Positions 7,601 to 13,858 are shown, counted from the stretch's first letter. The stretch is DNA of 24,063 nucleotides from a virus (IMGVR_UViG_3300010373_000138:1-24063); one strand, 5' to 3'. A program made the numbers and translations. Notes: generated by a model not told the origin, from the sequence alone.

Positions 7601-7815
7601 TAGTGCGTATGGATAATCTTTTTCACTTCGTTGCCCTCATCACATATCTCTGTCATAACTTTGTTGCGCCTCTCCAACTCCGCTCGCTCACCCTCACATC
7701 TGCCAAGCCTCTCCAGCAACCTATTCACCACCTCCTGCATAGCGCGCGCATTCTCGCGCGAGGGATCGCCGAGTAATATAAGCAATCGCTGGACGGTTAA
7801 TGTTTCGAGATTCAT
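7600..7815 (-). CDS. Small coiled-coil phage protein, 71 aa
   Basis: The product begins MNLETLTVQRLLILLGD. It continues with a strongly helical, charged stretch (residues 20-60: ENARAMQEVVNRLLERLGR, EGERAELERRNKV) that fits a coiled coil. ATG 7815 has only a weak A/G-rich site (AAGTAAAGA). It lies in the leftward morphogenesis operon, 11 bp after the 79-aa gene and overlapping the next gene by one base. A small head-assembly accessory or regulatory protein is possible. No family is recognised. Confidence 0.6.
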   Translation of the reverse strand: MNLETLTVQRLLILLGDPSRENARAMQEVVNRLLERLGRCEGERAELERRNKVMTEICDEGNEVKKIIHTH

Positions 7816-7826
7816 TTCTTTACTTT

Positions 7827-8066
7827 CTAACTCAAGATATTTCCGGCATGTTTCCCTGGCGGAAGGTAATACTCCAACCCCAAAATAGACCTATCAGGAA
7901 ATTTCCATACCCGCCTCCCACGGATGAAACGCCTTCCTATGTCGGGGAAAGAGACAATATAATAATGATTACCGTTCTTATCAAATCGTGCGTATCCGTG
8001 CGGGTGCGCTCCCCACAAACGTCTTTCCAATACGTCAAGCTCTTCACGCTCTGTATCAGTAATCAT
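7827..8066 (-). CDS. Small phage protein, 79 aa, unknown function
   Basis: The product begins MITDTEREELDVLERRLWGA (a short helix). A beta-rich basic domain follows, with ARFDKNGNHYYIVSFP and GRRFIRGRRVWKFPDRSILG. It ends in YYLPPGKHAGNILS. It lies 38 bp after TerL in the same direction. No good Shine-Dalgarno is seen before ATG 8066, so the start is less certain. Composition and position suggest a small DNA- or protein-binding accessory, but no family is recognised. Confidence 0.6.
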   Translation of the reverse strand: MITDTEREELDVLERRLWGAHPHGYARFDKNGNHYYIVSFPDIGRRFIRGRRVWKFPDRSILGLEYYLPPGKHAGNILS

Positions 8067-8104
8067 TGATTGAAACTAAACCATCTATGCGCGACACGCA
8101 AGAT

Positions 8105-10465
8105 TTATCCATAATTCCCGCTCATCTGCCGTTTCCAGTAAGACTGCTCCCGAGCAACGGCAACACGGCCCCTCAGGAATCCAGCCTTATCCAGCACCGA
8201 TAGAGCCTGCACGAGAGAATCAACCCCATCATCGTTTTTTACATTGGGAAAATAAAGAAGCTGCTCGTACATCTTCGATAGCCATGACATCACATATCCC
8301 TTCCGGTTCCTGCTCTCGGGCATCCACAAATAACCGTCCCGAACCAGGTGAGACACCAAGTTGGCGCGCGCGGTCTTATCCAAATTCCCAGGACTGTACG
8401 GGTATACCGTAATTCCCGCGCGCCGCAGTTCGGGAATCAAAGCCGAACCACTCGACTTGTCTTCGATAATAACGGCATCCACCGCCTTATCGTTCTTTCC
8501 GAATTTGTTGGACCACTGCCGGAGTACCTCGTCTCTCAATTCCGGATAAGGAACCTTCTCCATATAGCAATCCAAAACCATCACCGAATGTTTGCTGCTC
8601 CCCTCCGTCGCCTTGAATAATCCCAGCGCCAAGATACACGAATCATCCGCCGTCGATTTCGCCGAAAACGCGCCGTCCAAACTAAGAAACACCGCGTCGA
8701 ATGCAGGTAGCTCCTTATCGGCTGGCCAGAAATGAACCCAGTCCGGCTGGAAGATCACCGAATCCTGCGCCAGCGGATTTTGCAACATCTGCGATGCAAT
8801 GATAGCAGGCGACATGTCACGCAACTTGTTCTCCCACTCCTCCTGCGTAAACAACCTCGGCGTTCCATCCGCGCGCCCATTATCCGTCGCGGGATAAATA
8901 CGCGGCTTTACCACACCGCGCTTGATGTATTCCTCATACGCGTCACTATTTTTAGAGCAAAAGCCATCGGCTATGTAATTACCCGTTTCAGTCTCCAACC
9001 AATAAACATCATGATAGCCAGCATCCTCAATGCCCTCTAGCTTCAATCTATCGGTGAACATTTGGCCATACAAAGAATCGATCAGCTTTTTGTTTCTAGA
9101 TGGTCGGCATTGCGTGAGAAATCTATATCTTTCCCTCCATCCGCCATTTATAGAAAAAACATATTTGTCATGATGATCGGGGAGATTTATTTTATAAAAC
9201 TGCTCGCTCCAGCTATATCCCAATTTAGCAGCGCTTAACCGGAACTGCTCGATAACATCCATATTCTTTACAGTCTGCACTAAGTTAATGTTAGCACTTG
9301 GATGATTGGGGTTTTTTCTAATTGTTCCCTCCCCATCGAAGAATCCCCCCAGCCACCCAGCATCCCAACTATCACTTGTCTCCGTCGGTATTAGTAGCTG
9401 GTGAATAAATTTGGATTCGTGATAACCAAAACCAAGCGAACCATACTCCCTACCACGAGACAGTTGCGCACCTTTCTTGCCCATTTGGGGGTGATTTGCT
9501 TTCGCAGACCAATGCGCACCACGCCACCAAAGATGTTCCTTGGTGCAAGTTACACTGCGCCCATTATTAAACGTATATTTGAACACTTGAAAATTGAGAT
9601 GCACTCCAGAATTTAAAACCCTCGATTTTTTCAATACACGTCTAGCCCCATCACCCTTTTCCCAACCTACAATCTCATCTCCAATACACACATCTTTTAT
9701 TTTCTTCTGAGAGAAATCCCCCATGGTAATTAAGGTATCGCCGACAGTGCAAAGCTTGTACCGAGTCCCAATCATGCGCATAAGGCCGCCGCGTTTACCT
9801 AAATTACTAGACATATCTAGCGCATCAAGAACCTTCCGCATTTGCTCCGGCGTACTCACGCTCTCCAGCGTCACAACGTCATCATAAACACGCAGCTGAA
9901 AGTGACGACCAGTCGGCGCGCCGTCCACTAAACCATGCGCCTCAATAGTTGCCTCGGGGGGATTGCCATTGCGCTTTACCGTGATCCCCTGATCCTCTGC
10001 CCATTTTGGACTTTCCGTCTGCGGGTCGGCATAGAGAATGTCCGGGAACAGTTTCTTTAGGAAAAGATTGGATTCAAATTCGCGCTTTATCGCGCGAAGG
10101 AACGACTTGGCAATTGGGCGCGTATGGGAAAAGATACCAATGGTTATCTCGGGATCGCAGAGAATATCTTGAATTGTTAAAGCTATTGTTATTACAGTGC
10201 TTTTTCCGCCTTCTCTAAACCACAGATCAACATAACCATTCGGATCGGATTGAACCTCGCGGCAACGGTCAAACCACCACTGGTTTTCCACGAACGGGCG
10301 GTTGAGGCCATATCGGAGGAGAAAATACAGGTCATTTTGACAGAGCCAGCGGAAAACAGCCGGAGCTTTTTGGGGGTCGAGACTATGAAGGAACGAAGTG
10401 TAATCCTTGTACGACCGTAAATGTTGGGATGGGGGGCTACCGGGGTCGCTTTTTTCTGGCGGCAT
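8105..10465 (-). CDS. terL: Terminase large subunit (TerL) with in-frame intein
   Basis: TerL powers DNA packaging at the portal and cuts the concatemer. The 786-aa precursor has a Walker A variant REGGKST (84-90), Walker B VYDD (193-196) and the ATPase coupling motif GTRY (233-236). An intein occupies residues 239-506. The nuclease domain follows, with SLDGAF (Asp597), VIIEDKSSG (Glu668/Asp669) and NDDGVDSL (about 744-751) giving the acidic RNase H-like triad. Without the intein the protein is 518 aa, normal for TerL. ATG 10465 is preceded by a weak GAGCGA site. The gene lies downstream of a promoter at 10581-10609. Confidence 0.95.
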   Translation of the reverse strand: MPPEKSDPGSPPSQHLRSYKDYTSFLHSLDPQKAPAVFRWLCQNDLYFLLRYGLNRPFVENQWWFDRCREVQSDPNGYVDLWFREGGKSTVITIALTIQDILCDPEITIGIFSHTRPIAKSFLRAIKREFESNLFLKKLFPDILYADPQTESPKWAEDQGITVKRNGNPPEATIEAHGLVDGAPTGRHFQLRVYDDVVTLESVSTPEQMRKVLDALDMSSNLGKRGGLMRMIGTRYKLCTVGDTLITMGDFSQKKIKDVCIGDEIVGWEKGDGARRVLKKSRVLNSGVHLNFQVFKYTFNNGRSVTCTKEHLWWRGAHWSAKANHPQMGKKGAQLSRGREYGSLGFGYHESKFIHQLLIPTETSDSWDAGWLGGFFDGEGTIRKNPNHPSANINLVQTVKNMDVIEQFRLSAAKLGYSWSEQFYKINLPDHHDKYVFSINGGWRERYRFLTQCRPSRNKKLIDSLYGQMFTDRLKLEGIEDAGYHDVYWLETETGNYIADGFCSKNSDAYEEYIKRGVVKPRIYPATDNGRADGTPRLFTQEEWENKLRDMSPAIIASQMLQNPLAQDSVIFQPDWVHFWPADKELPAFDAVFLSLDGAFSAKSTADDSCILALGLFKATEGSSKHSVMVLDCYMEKVPYPELRDEVLRQWSNKFGKNDKAVDAVIIEDKSSGSALIPELRRAGITVYPYSPGNLDKTARANLVSHLVRDGYLWMPESRNRKGYVMSWLSKMYEQLLYFPNVKNDDGVDSLVQALSVLDKAGFLRGRVAVAREQSYWKRQMSGNYG
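8948..9751 (-). mobile_element. Intein with single LAGLIDADG-type homing endonuclease motif, inside TerL
   Basis: The 268-aa insertion begins at Cys239 (CTVGDTLITMGDF, intein block A) and carries block B (TCTKEHLWW with the TxxH pattern). It has a LAGLIDADG-like helix WLGGFFDGEGTI (371-382) and ends DVYWLETETGNYIADGFCSKN, with Ser as the +1 residue. It interrupts the extein between GTRYKL and SDAYEEY, next to the ATPase coupling motif, a functional site typical for inteins. The penultimate residue is Lys instead of the usual His, and only one dodecapeptide motif is visible, so splicing efficiency and endonuclease activity are uncertain. The DNA looks more AT-rich than the flanking terL. Confidence 0.92.
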
Positions 10466-10569
10466 ACATTGTTCGCTCGTTAAAATCTTTGTTAAATAAC
10501 TTAACCAATCATATTCCCAATCGCATAATGTCCATTCTGGAAACTATTGCGCGTTGATATATATATCTA

Positions 10570-10609
10570 TTGAGATTATCTCTATAGTTAACGCTTGAGT
10601 TATCCTCAA
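10570..10609. promoter_or_regulatory. Two operator-like inverted repeats over the TerL promoter
   Basis: TTGAG-TTATC-CTCAA (10595-10609) covers the -35 region and TTGAG-ATTAT-CTCTA (10570-10584) covers the -10/start region of the leftward promoter. They are 25 bp apart. The core AGATTATCT of the second equals the core of the early operator at 22163-22177 read on the opposite strand. A repressor binding both sites would shut off terL transcription. Confidence 0.5.
10581..10609 (-). promoter_or_regulatory. Candidate sigma70 promoter for terL and late operon
   Basis: On the minus strand TTGAGG (10604-10609) is followed after exactly 17 bases by TATAGA (10581-10586). The start point would be near 10574, giving a leader of about 110 bases before terL. 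It lies between the candidate small terminase gene and terL and is overlapped by two inverted repeats that could be operators. Confidence 0.5.
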
Positions 10610-10624
10610 TTTCTCTCAACATAA

Positions 10625-11086
10625 TCAACTAATGGTATGCTCAATCACGCGCCCGCCAGTCCACTCGTTAATTAAAGACTTAACTTCATCACCTGACATC
10701 ATAGCTACAGTGCCAGACATATTCACATTCTGCTGCACAGTCTGAACAGCCTTCCCCTTCTTACGGTCTAACCACTCACGGATATTCGATAACGCATCCT
10801 TTGCGTCCGATGTAGTCAGCGCGTTGATTGCAAGCTTCAGCAGCATGCATTCAGCGATCTCATCATCCTTCATCAGCCCAATACCCCAAACCGCTTTAGA
10901 AACGCTCCCAATGAGCGCTACAAGCTCGGGCTTCGATAGCTTGTCCAAACGATCAATCGCGTCCTCTAATTCAGGTGGCGCAAAGCTCGCTGTCTTTGGC
11001 GGCGCTTTCAAAGGCGGCTCAATAAGCAAGCGCGGTGGATTTTTTCTGGGCGTAAAACCGGCAAGCGGATCAATCGGATTTGTCAT
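10625..11086 (-). CDS. Candidate terminase small subunit
   Basis: The 153-aa product has a Pro/Lys-rich N-terminus (PLAGFTPRKNPPR), a helical middle (about 40-105, including LEDAIDRLDKLSKPELVALI) and a C-terminal segment REWLDRKKGKAVQTVQQNVN, reminiscent of small-terminase C-termini. It lies immediately upstream of terL. TerS recognises the packaging site and stimulates TerL. The assignment rests on position and general character, since no DNA-binding motif is unambiguous. No Shine-Dalgarno precedes ATG 11086. A TTGACA-N17-TAGATT promoter ends six bases before it, so the message is probably leaderless. Confidence 0.55.
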   Translation of the reverse strand: MTNPIDPLAGFTPRKNPPRLLIEPPLKAPPKTASFAPPELEDAIDRLDKLSKPELVALIGSVSKAVWGIGLMKDDEIAECMLLKLAINALTTSDAKDALSNIREWLDRKKGKAVQTVQQNVNMSGTVAMMSGDEVKSLINEWTGGRVIEHTIS

Positions 11087-11092
11087 GCGTTT

Positions 11093-11121
11093 AATCTACT
11101 GTAATTGCGCATTTATGTCAA
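11093..11121 (-). promoter_or_regulatory. Promoter giving a leaderless transcript of the TerS-like gene
   Basis: TTGACA (11116-11121, minus strand) is followed after 17 bases by TAGATT (11093-11098). Only six bases separate the -10 from ATG 11086, so transcription would begin at or next to the A of the start codon. The absence of a ribosome-binding site agrees with this. The same spacing is seen before the Cro-like gene at 21395. Confidence 0.55.
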
Positions 11122-11239
11122 AAATTAATAAGCCTAAATAAGCAAGGCGCTCTGAATGAGCACTGTACGTAACCTGGACGGTCACTAATTAAATCTATGA
11201 TTCATATAAATATATAGACATAAAGATACACAGTGCACT

Positions 11240-11254
11240 AAGAGTCAAACTCTT
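11240..11254. repeat. Short perfect hairpin in AT-rich gap
   Basis: AAGAGT-CAA-ACTCTT forms a 6-bp stem with a 3-base loop. It lies in the 297-bp gap between the TerS-like gene and the small rightward gene at 11384. The rest of that gap is AT-rich and I see no other gene in it. No T-run follows, so a terminator role is doubtful. Confidence 0.3.
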
Positions 11255-11383
11255 TCTAATGGAATTTTAGAGACATACAAACCTACGGACACTGCGCACC
11301 CCTTTTCCCGCTTTACTGATAATCCACAATATGATAAACCGGTGCAGGACAGGTTCCGTCCATTTGAGCATTCGTGAGACCTT

Positions 11384-11599
11384 ATGACCATTGCTAATAC
11401 GAACAACATTATCCTCAAAAGAGCTAGCAAATACATGCTATTGCAGCTATTTCCCGCCGAGGGTCGGATCACGCATCGGATCACGGAAAACGGCAAACCT
11501 ATGTTTAATTATCATATGCTTACACGCAAACAGGCGCTCAAGCGGTGGAAGGCGTTTATGCTCACAATGGGCTTAGTGGATGATATATATCACTTATGA
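11384..11599 (+). CDS. Small basic protein, 71 aa, unknown function
   Basis: The product starts MTIANTNNIILKRASKYMLLQL. It continues through RITHRITENGKPMFNYHML to a helical, basic end (RKQALKRWKAFMLTMGLVDD). ATG 11384 is preceded by GTGAGA, a weak site. It converges on the XRE gene and overlaps its end by six bases. Composition suits a small phage regulatory or accessory protein. The opposite-strand frame (11245-11496) is rich in Cys and Ser and looks like a shadow, so I favour this strand. Confidence is moderate because there is no homology. Confidence 0.5.
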   Translation: MTIANTNNIILKRASKYMLLQLFPAEGRITHRITENGKPMFNYHMLTRKQALKRWKAFMLTMGLVDDIYHL

Positions 11600-11791
11600 C
11601 TTTGGGCGCGCCATTTTCTGACAGTGAACAAGCCACCTTAGGCTATAGAGAATCCACAATGGGGGGGATTCGGATTTATCATATTTCGCAATAGTTTGCC
11701 GTGATAAACCGAGGGCGTTAGCGAGGGTTTCTTGAGAAACGTCAATCTTATCGCGCAGGGTTTTTATCGTCTCTTTCGGCCTCTCATCCAT
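11594..11791 (-). CDS. XRE-family helix-turn-helix regulator, 65 aa
   Basis: The product begins MDERPKETIKTLRDKID. It has a clear HTH, with helix VSQETLANALG, turn LS and recognition helix RQTIAKYDKS (residues about 18-40). It is short, essentially one DNA-binding domain, and would dimerise on inverted repeats. I chose ATG 11791; the longer frame runs back through operator sequence to a TTG. Five copies of a 17-bp inverted-repeat site lie upstream of its start and one more (11794-11810) lies directly against it, with its candidate promoter (11834-11862) covered by two. It is therefore probably autoregulated and also controls the rightward genes from 12051. Confidence 0.75.
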   Translation of the reverse strand: MDERPKETIKTLRDKIDVSQETLANALGLSRQTIAKYDKSESPPLWILYSLRWLVHCQKMARPKS

Positions 11792-11833
11792 GATGCATGT
11801 CTCGCTTACATTTATGATTTTAAGTGTCAACTA

Positions 11834-11862
11834 AACATACATTATTGATCTTATAATGTCAA
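11834..11862 (-). promoter_or_regulatory. Candidate promoter of the XRE gene, embedded in two operators
   Basis: On the minus strand TTGACA (11857-11862) is followed after 17 bases by TATGTT (11834-11839). The -35 is part of the operator at 11857 and the -10 is part of the operator at 11825. Protein bound there would block RNA polymerase, consistent with autorepression. The leader would be about 36 bases. Confidence 0.5.
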
Positions 11863-11968
11863 CGTAACATACAGATAAAATTATAAATGTATGTCTCGCT
11901 TACAAGATTGATTCGTTACTATAAATTAGTTCCATCCCAAAAATGTCAACTAGACATACATTTTCTTC

Positions 11969-11996
11969 TTGCGCGCTTCCTCGGCATATGTATACT
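11969..11996 (+). promoter_or_regulatory. Candidate rightward promoter for the 12051 operon
   Basis: TTGCGC (11969-11974) is followed after 16 bases by TATACT (11991-11996). The operator at 11989-12005 covers the -10 and start point. Transcripts would start near 12003, about 48 bases before the first gene. Confidence 0.45.
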
Positions 11997-12050
11997 ACGC
12001 ATACAAACCGAGGGCAATTACGCTGAGGTTTTGATCGAAAGGCTCCTTGT

Positions 12051-12314
12051 ATGGCTTTCCACCTCGCGCTAACAACCAAGACGCTCCTCGAACAAGAAAC
12101 AGACGCTTGCAGCAAATTACTGAACGCGCTGGCCGCTGGACACAAGAATGCGGTTGGCCTCGTTCCCGATCATATCAGGCTCTCCCCCTCTTACCGTGAC
12201 GCTAAAGCAGCTTATGACGCCGCGTTTAAGGCTCAGCGCGCCTTCAATCAGCAATTTATGAAGCGCTACAAAAAGGAATACGCGGCACATGTCAAAGCTC
12301 GCCGCGCCGCTTAA
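12051..12314 (+). CDS. Small helical basic protein, 87 aa, unknown function
   Basis: The product begins MAFHLALTTKTLLEQETDAC. It contains helical segments rich in Ala and Lys, with a strongly basic C-terminus (FMKRYKKEYAAHVKARRAA). ATG 12051 is preceded by CGAAAGGCT six bases upstream, a leader shared almost exactly with the next two genes. It is the first gene after the operator array and candidate promoter at 11969. The basic tail suggests nucleic-acid contact, but this is a guess. No family is recognised. Confidence 0.65.
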   Translation: MAFHLALTTKTLLEQETDACSKLLNALAAGHKNAVGLVPDHIRLSPSYRDAKAAYDAAFKAQRAFNQQFMKRYKKEYAAHVKARRAA

Positions 12315-12342
12315 ATCACCCCATTATACGAAAGGCTAACCT

Positions 12343-12801
12343 ATGAAAAACTCCGCAGCACAAGCCGCCGCTCTTATCCGCAAGGAACTGAAAACCCTCG
12401 GTATCGCCGCAACGGTCAGTTCAAAGACCTATTCGATGGGTTCCAATGTCAACGTAAAGCTGGTTGATGCGCGCCCGGAAACGATGAAGCTGGCACGCAA
12501 GCTATGCGCAAAATACGAAGCAGGCCGTTTCGATGGCATGACGGATTGTTACGAATACAGCAACACCCGCGATGATCTGCCGCAAGCAAAGTTCGTATTT
12601 GTGAGCAACGAGATGACGGAAGCCACAAGTGAGGCGATCTATCAGCTTCTGCGCGCAGAGTGGGAAGGTGGACGCGAGCTTCCGGCTACGTATGAGAAGG
12701 GCTGCAATATTCGCTTCCAGAGCCACTATATCAGCGATATGGTACGCAGCTATTTTAGCGGCGATATCGAGGGTTACTGGACGCAGCAGATCGCCGCTTA
12801 A
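12343..12801 (+). CDS. LPD29-domain protein, 152 aa
   Basis: The product contains the signature of the large polyvalent protein-associated domain 29. An N-terminal helix (AAQAAALIRKELKTLGIAA) is followed by SSKTYSMGSNVNVKLVD and YEAGRFDGMTDCYEY. This domain occurs as a stand-alone small protein or as a module in large polyvalent proteins of phages and conjugative elements; its biochemical role is not established. A C-terminal helical part follows (IYQLLRAEWEGG to YWTQQIAA). The start is ATG 12343 with CGAAAGGCT five bases upstream. It is second in the rightward operon, which may deliver early or host-interaction functions. Confidence 0.75.
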   Translation: MKNSAAQAAALIRKELKTLGIAATVSSKTYSMGSNVNVKLVDARPETMKLARKLCAKYEAGRFDGMTDCYEYSNTRDDLPQAKFVFVSNEMTEATSEAIYQLLRAEWEGGRELPATYEKGCNIRFQSHYISDMVRSYFSGDIEGYWTQQIAA

Positions 12802-12822
12802 TCACTCCTGAAAGGCTCTTAT

Positions 12823-13035
12823 ATGCGCATTACTTCCGCTGAACACCTAAAAGCCACTATCGACCTGTGTGTAGCCGCATTAGAACTCGATGAGGCGCTC
12901 GATATGCCCTATGCAGCCGGGCAAGCGATTCTAGTGAAATACGGCTTTATTCATGCGGATCGGTTTGAACTTCCCGCTAGTGAGTTCGTGAAACAGAAAC
13001 GGCGTGCTGCGCTGTTGGTTGCGAGGGGTGAATAG
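12823..13035 (+). CDS. Small helical protein, 70 aa, unknown function
   Basis: The product begins MRITSAEHLKATIDLCVAAL and appears almost entirely helical, ending in a basic segment (FVKQKRRAALLVARGE). ATG 12823 is preceded by TGAAAGGCT five bases upstream. The linker before it, GCCGCTTAATCACTCC, closely matches the linker before the LPD29 gene (GCCGCTTAAATCACCCC), so the junctions look duplicated. It is followed by the 260-bp structured non-coding region. No family is recognised. Confidence 0.65.
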   Translation: MRITSAEHLKATIDLCVAALELDEALDMPYAAGQAILVKYGFIHADRFELPASEFVKQKRRAALLVARGE

Positions 13036-13043
13036 AATTAGAA

Positions 13044-13294
13044 ATACCCCGCAAGGGGTATGGGCTGACTCCGAGCCTATATTTCGGAGCGTGTTGCCGA
13101 AAGGCGCGCAAACGGTGGCTAACGCCGCCCGTCCACCGGACGTAAAACAATGCATTGTGGAGCTATATTGCGCGGATTCGTGCGCGATTAAATGCGAAGC
13201 CTAGTGAGTCGGTTAATAACCCAATAACCCACTCAGATGCACGTCGCCCGGTACGGCGAACCGAAGAGCCAGCGCGCGGCTCGGAGGATACCGG
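13044..13294 (+). ncRNA. Hairpin-dense non-coding region, candidate structured RNA or 5' leader
   Basis: There is no plausible gene between 13036 and 13294. The stretch instead holds a chain of potential stems: ATACCCC-GCAA-GGGGTAT (13044-13061, GNRA loop), CTCCGA/TCGGAG (13069-13089), GCC-GAAA-GGC (13096-13105, GNRA loop), CGGTGG/CCACCG (13113-13138), palindrome ACAATGCATTGT (13147-13158), ATTGCGC/GCGCGAT (13167-13188), an 11-bp stem TGAGTCGGTTA/TAACCCACTCA with one C-C mismatch (13205-13235), TCGCC/GGCGA (13244-13259) and GAGCC/GGCTC (13266-13282). It runs into the ribosome site of the next gene. No known RNA family is recognised. Confidence 0.5.
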
Positions 13295-13858
13295 ATGAAT
13301 ATACGCAGAGAGGAAACAATGAAAGCCATTACTCCCGATGACCGCGCCGTCTTAAACCGTATCCTCATGTCCACGGAGCCACTGAGCGAACGTGAAGACC
13401 AGCTACTCGACATCGCACTTCGCGCCGTGGCCGAACGCGACGAGCTGGCATTGGTCTTAGAGGAAATACGCGATGCCGATTGGAACGAGGAAGCTGGTGA
13501 CAGCGTGGAGCGAATCCGCAAATGTGCTGCCGCTGGATTGGCTGGAAGGTTGGCCGCAAAGCAGGCGGTGAGTGTGGAGGAGCGCGATAAATTAAAGGCT
13601 CAACTCGATGCGGAGGGGCGTGTGGCAAGACTGATGAATCTAAATAGAGGTGAGATCGAAAGCGGGCTTGACAGCCACATGACGCTTTCTAGCTATGACG
13701 GAATTTATGTCCAGCTACATCCAGACGCATTTGGCATCGCCTTCAAGCTCACTGAAGTTGGCGCAACAAAAGCTGAACGTCTTATCCACGCGCTCCAGCA
13801 AGTCATTGACAAAGTAAGAACAGGAAATTTGAAAGGTGGATGGAATGGCTTCCGATAA
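13295..13858 (+). CDS. Phage early protein, 187 aa, unknown function
   Basis: The product is largely helical and acidic up to about residue 120 (DDRAVLNRILMSTEPLSERE, ERDELALVLEEIRDADW, VSVEERDKLKAQLDAEGR). A C-terminal beta/alpha part follows (TLSSYDGIYVQLHPDAFGIA, then AERLIHALQQVIDKV). ATG 13295 has GGAGG seven bases upstream; an in-frame ATG at 13319 also has a strong site (AGAGG). The first site lies beside the hairpins of the upstream region (TACCGG arm ends next to the ATG), so translation may be structure-controlled. The gene end overlaps the next gene by 14 bp. No family is recognised. Confidence 0.65.
   Translation: MNIRREETMKAITPDDRAVLNRILMSTEPLSEREDQLLDIALRAVAERDELALVLEEIRDADWNEEAGDSVERIRKCAAAGLAGRLAAKQAVSVEERDKLKAQLDAEGRVARLMNLNRGEIESGLDSHMTLSSYDGIYVQLHPDAFGIAFKLTEVGATKAERLIHALQQVIDKVRTGNLKGGWNGFR

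Larger units (their letters stand above)
11794..12005. repeat. Array of six 17-bp operator-like sites (TGT-N11-ACA)
   Basis: The six sites are 11794-11810 TGCATGTCTCGCTTACA (one arm base differs), 11825-11841 TGTCAACTAAACATACA, 11857-11873 TGTCAACGTAACATACA, 11888-11904 TGTATGTCTCGCTTACA, 11944-11960 TGTCAACTAGACATACA and 11989-12005 TGTATACTACGCATACA. Sites two, three and five share one orientation; one and four match the opposite orientation. Start-to-start distances are 31, 32, 31, 56 and 45 bp. The first four are therefore phased at about three helical turns, as expected for cooperative protein binding on one face of DNA. Confidence 0.75.

Noticed and set aside
10478-10505. Second CtrA box before terL (several TTAA in a row)
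   Set aside because: TTAA spacings are 8 and 5 bases, not the required 7.
11245-11496. 83-codon minus-strand frame opposite the gene at 11384
   Set aside because: It is rich in Cys and Ser with no ribosome site or family features; the plus-strand frame is more protein-like.
12442-12458. Extra operator-like TGTCAACGTAAAGCTGG inside the LPD29 gene
   Set aside because: Only the left half matches the 17-bp site and the right arm ACA is missing; likely chance within coding sequence.
13036-13294. Hammerhead ribozyme, group I or II intron, or tRNA
   Set aside because: No CTGATGA/GAAA pairing core, no intron P7 or domain V signature, and no tRNA T-loop or acceptor arrangement could be found.
13036-13294. 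Retron or diversity-generating element RNA
   Set aside because: No reverse transcriptase gene and no template/variable repeat pair exist in the window.
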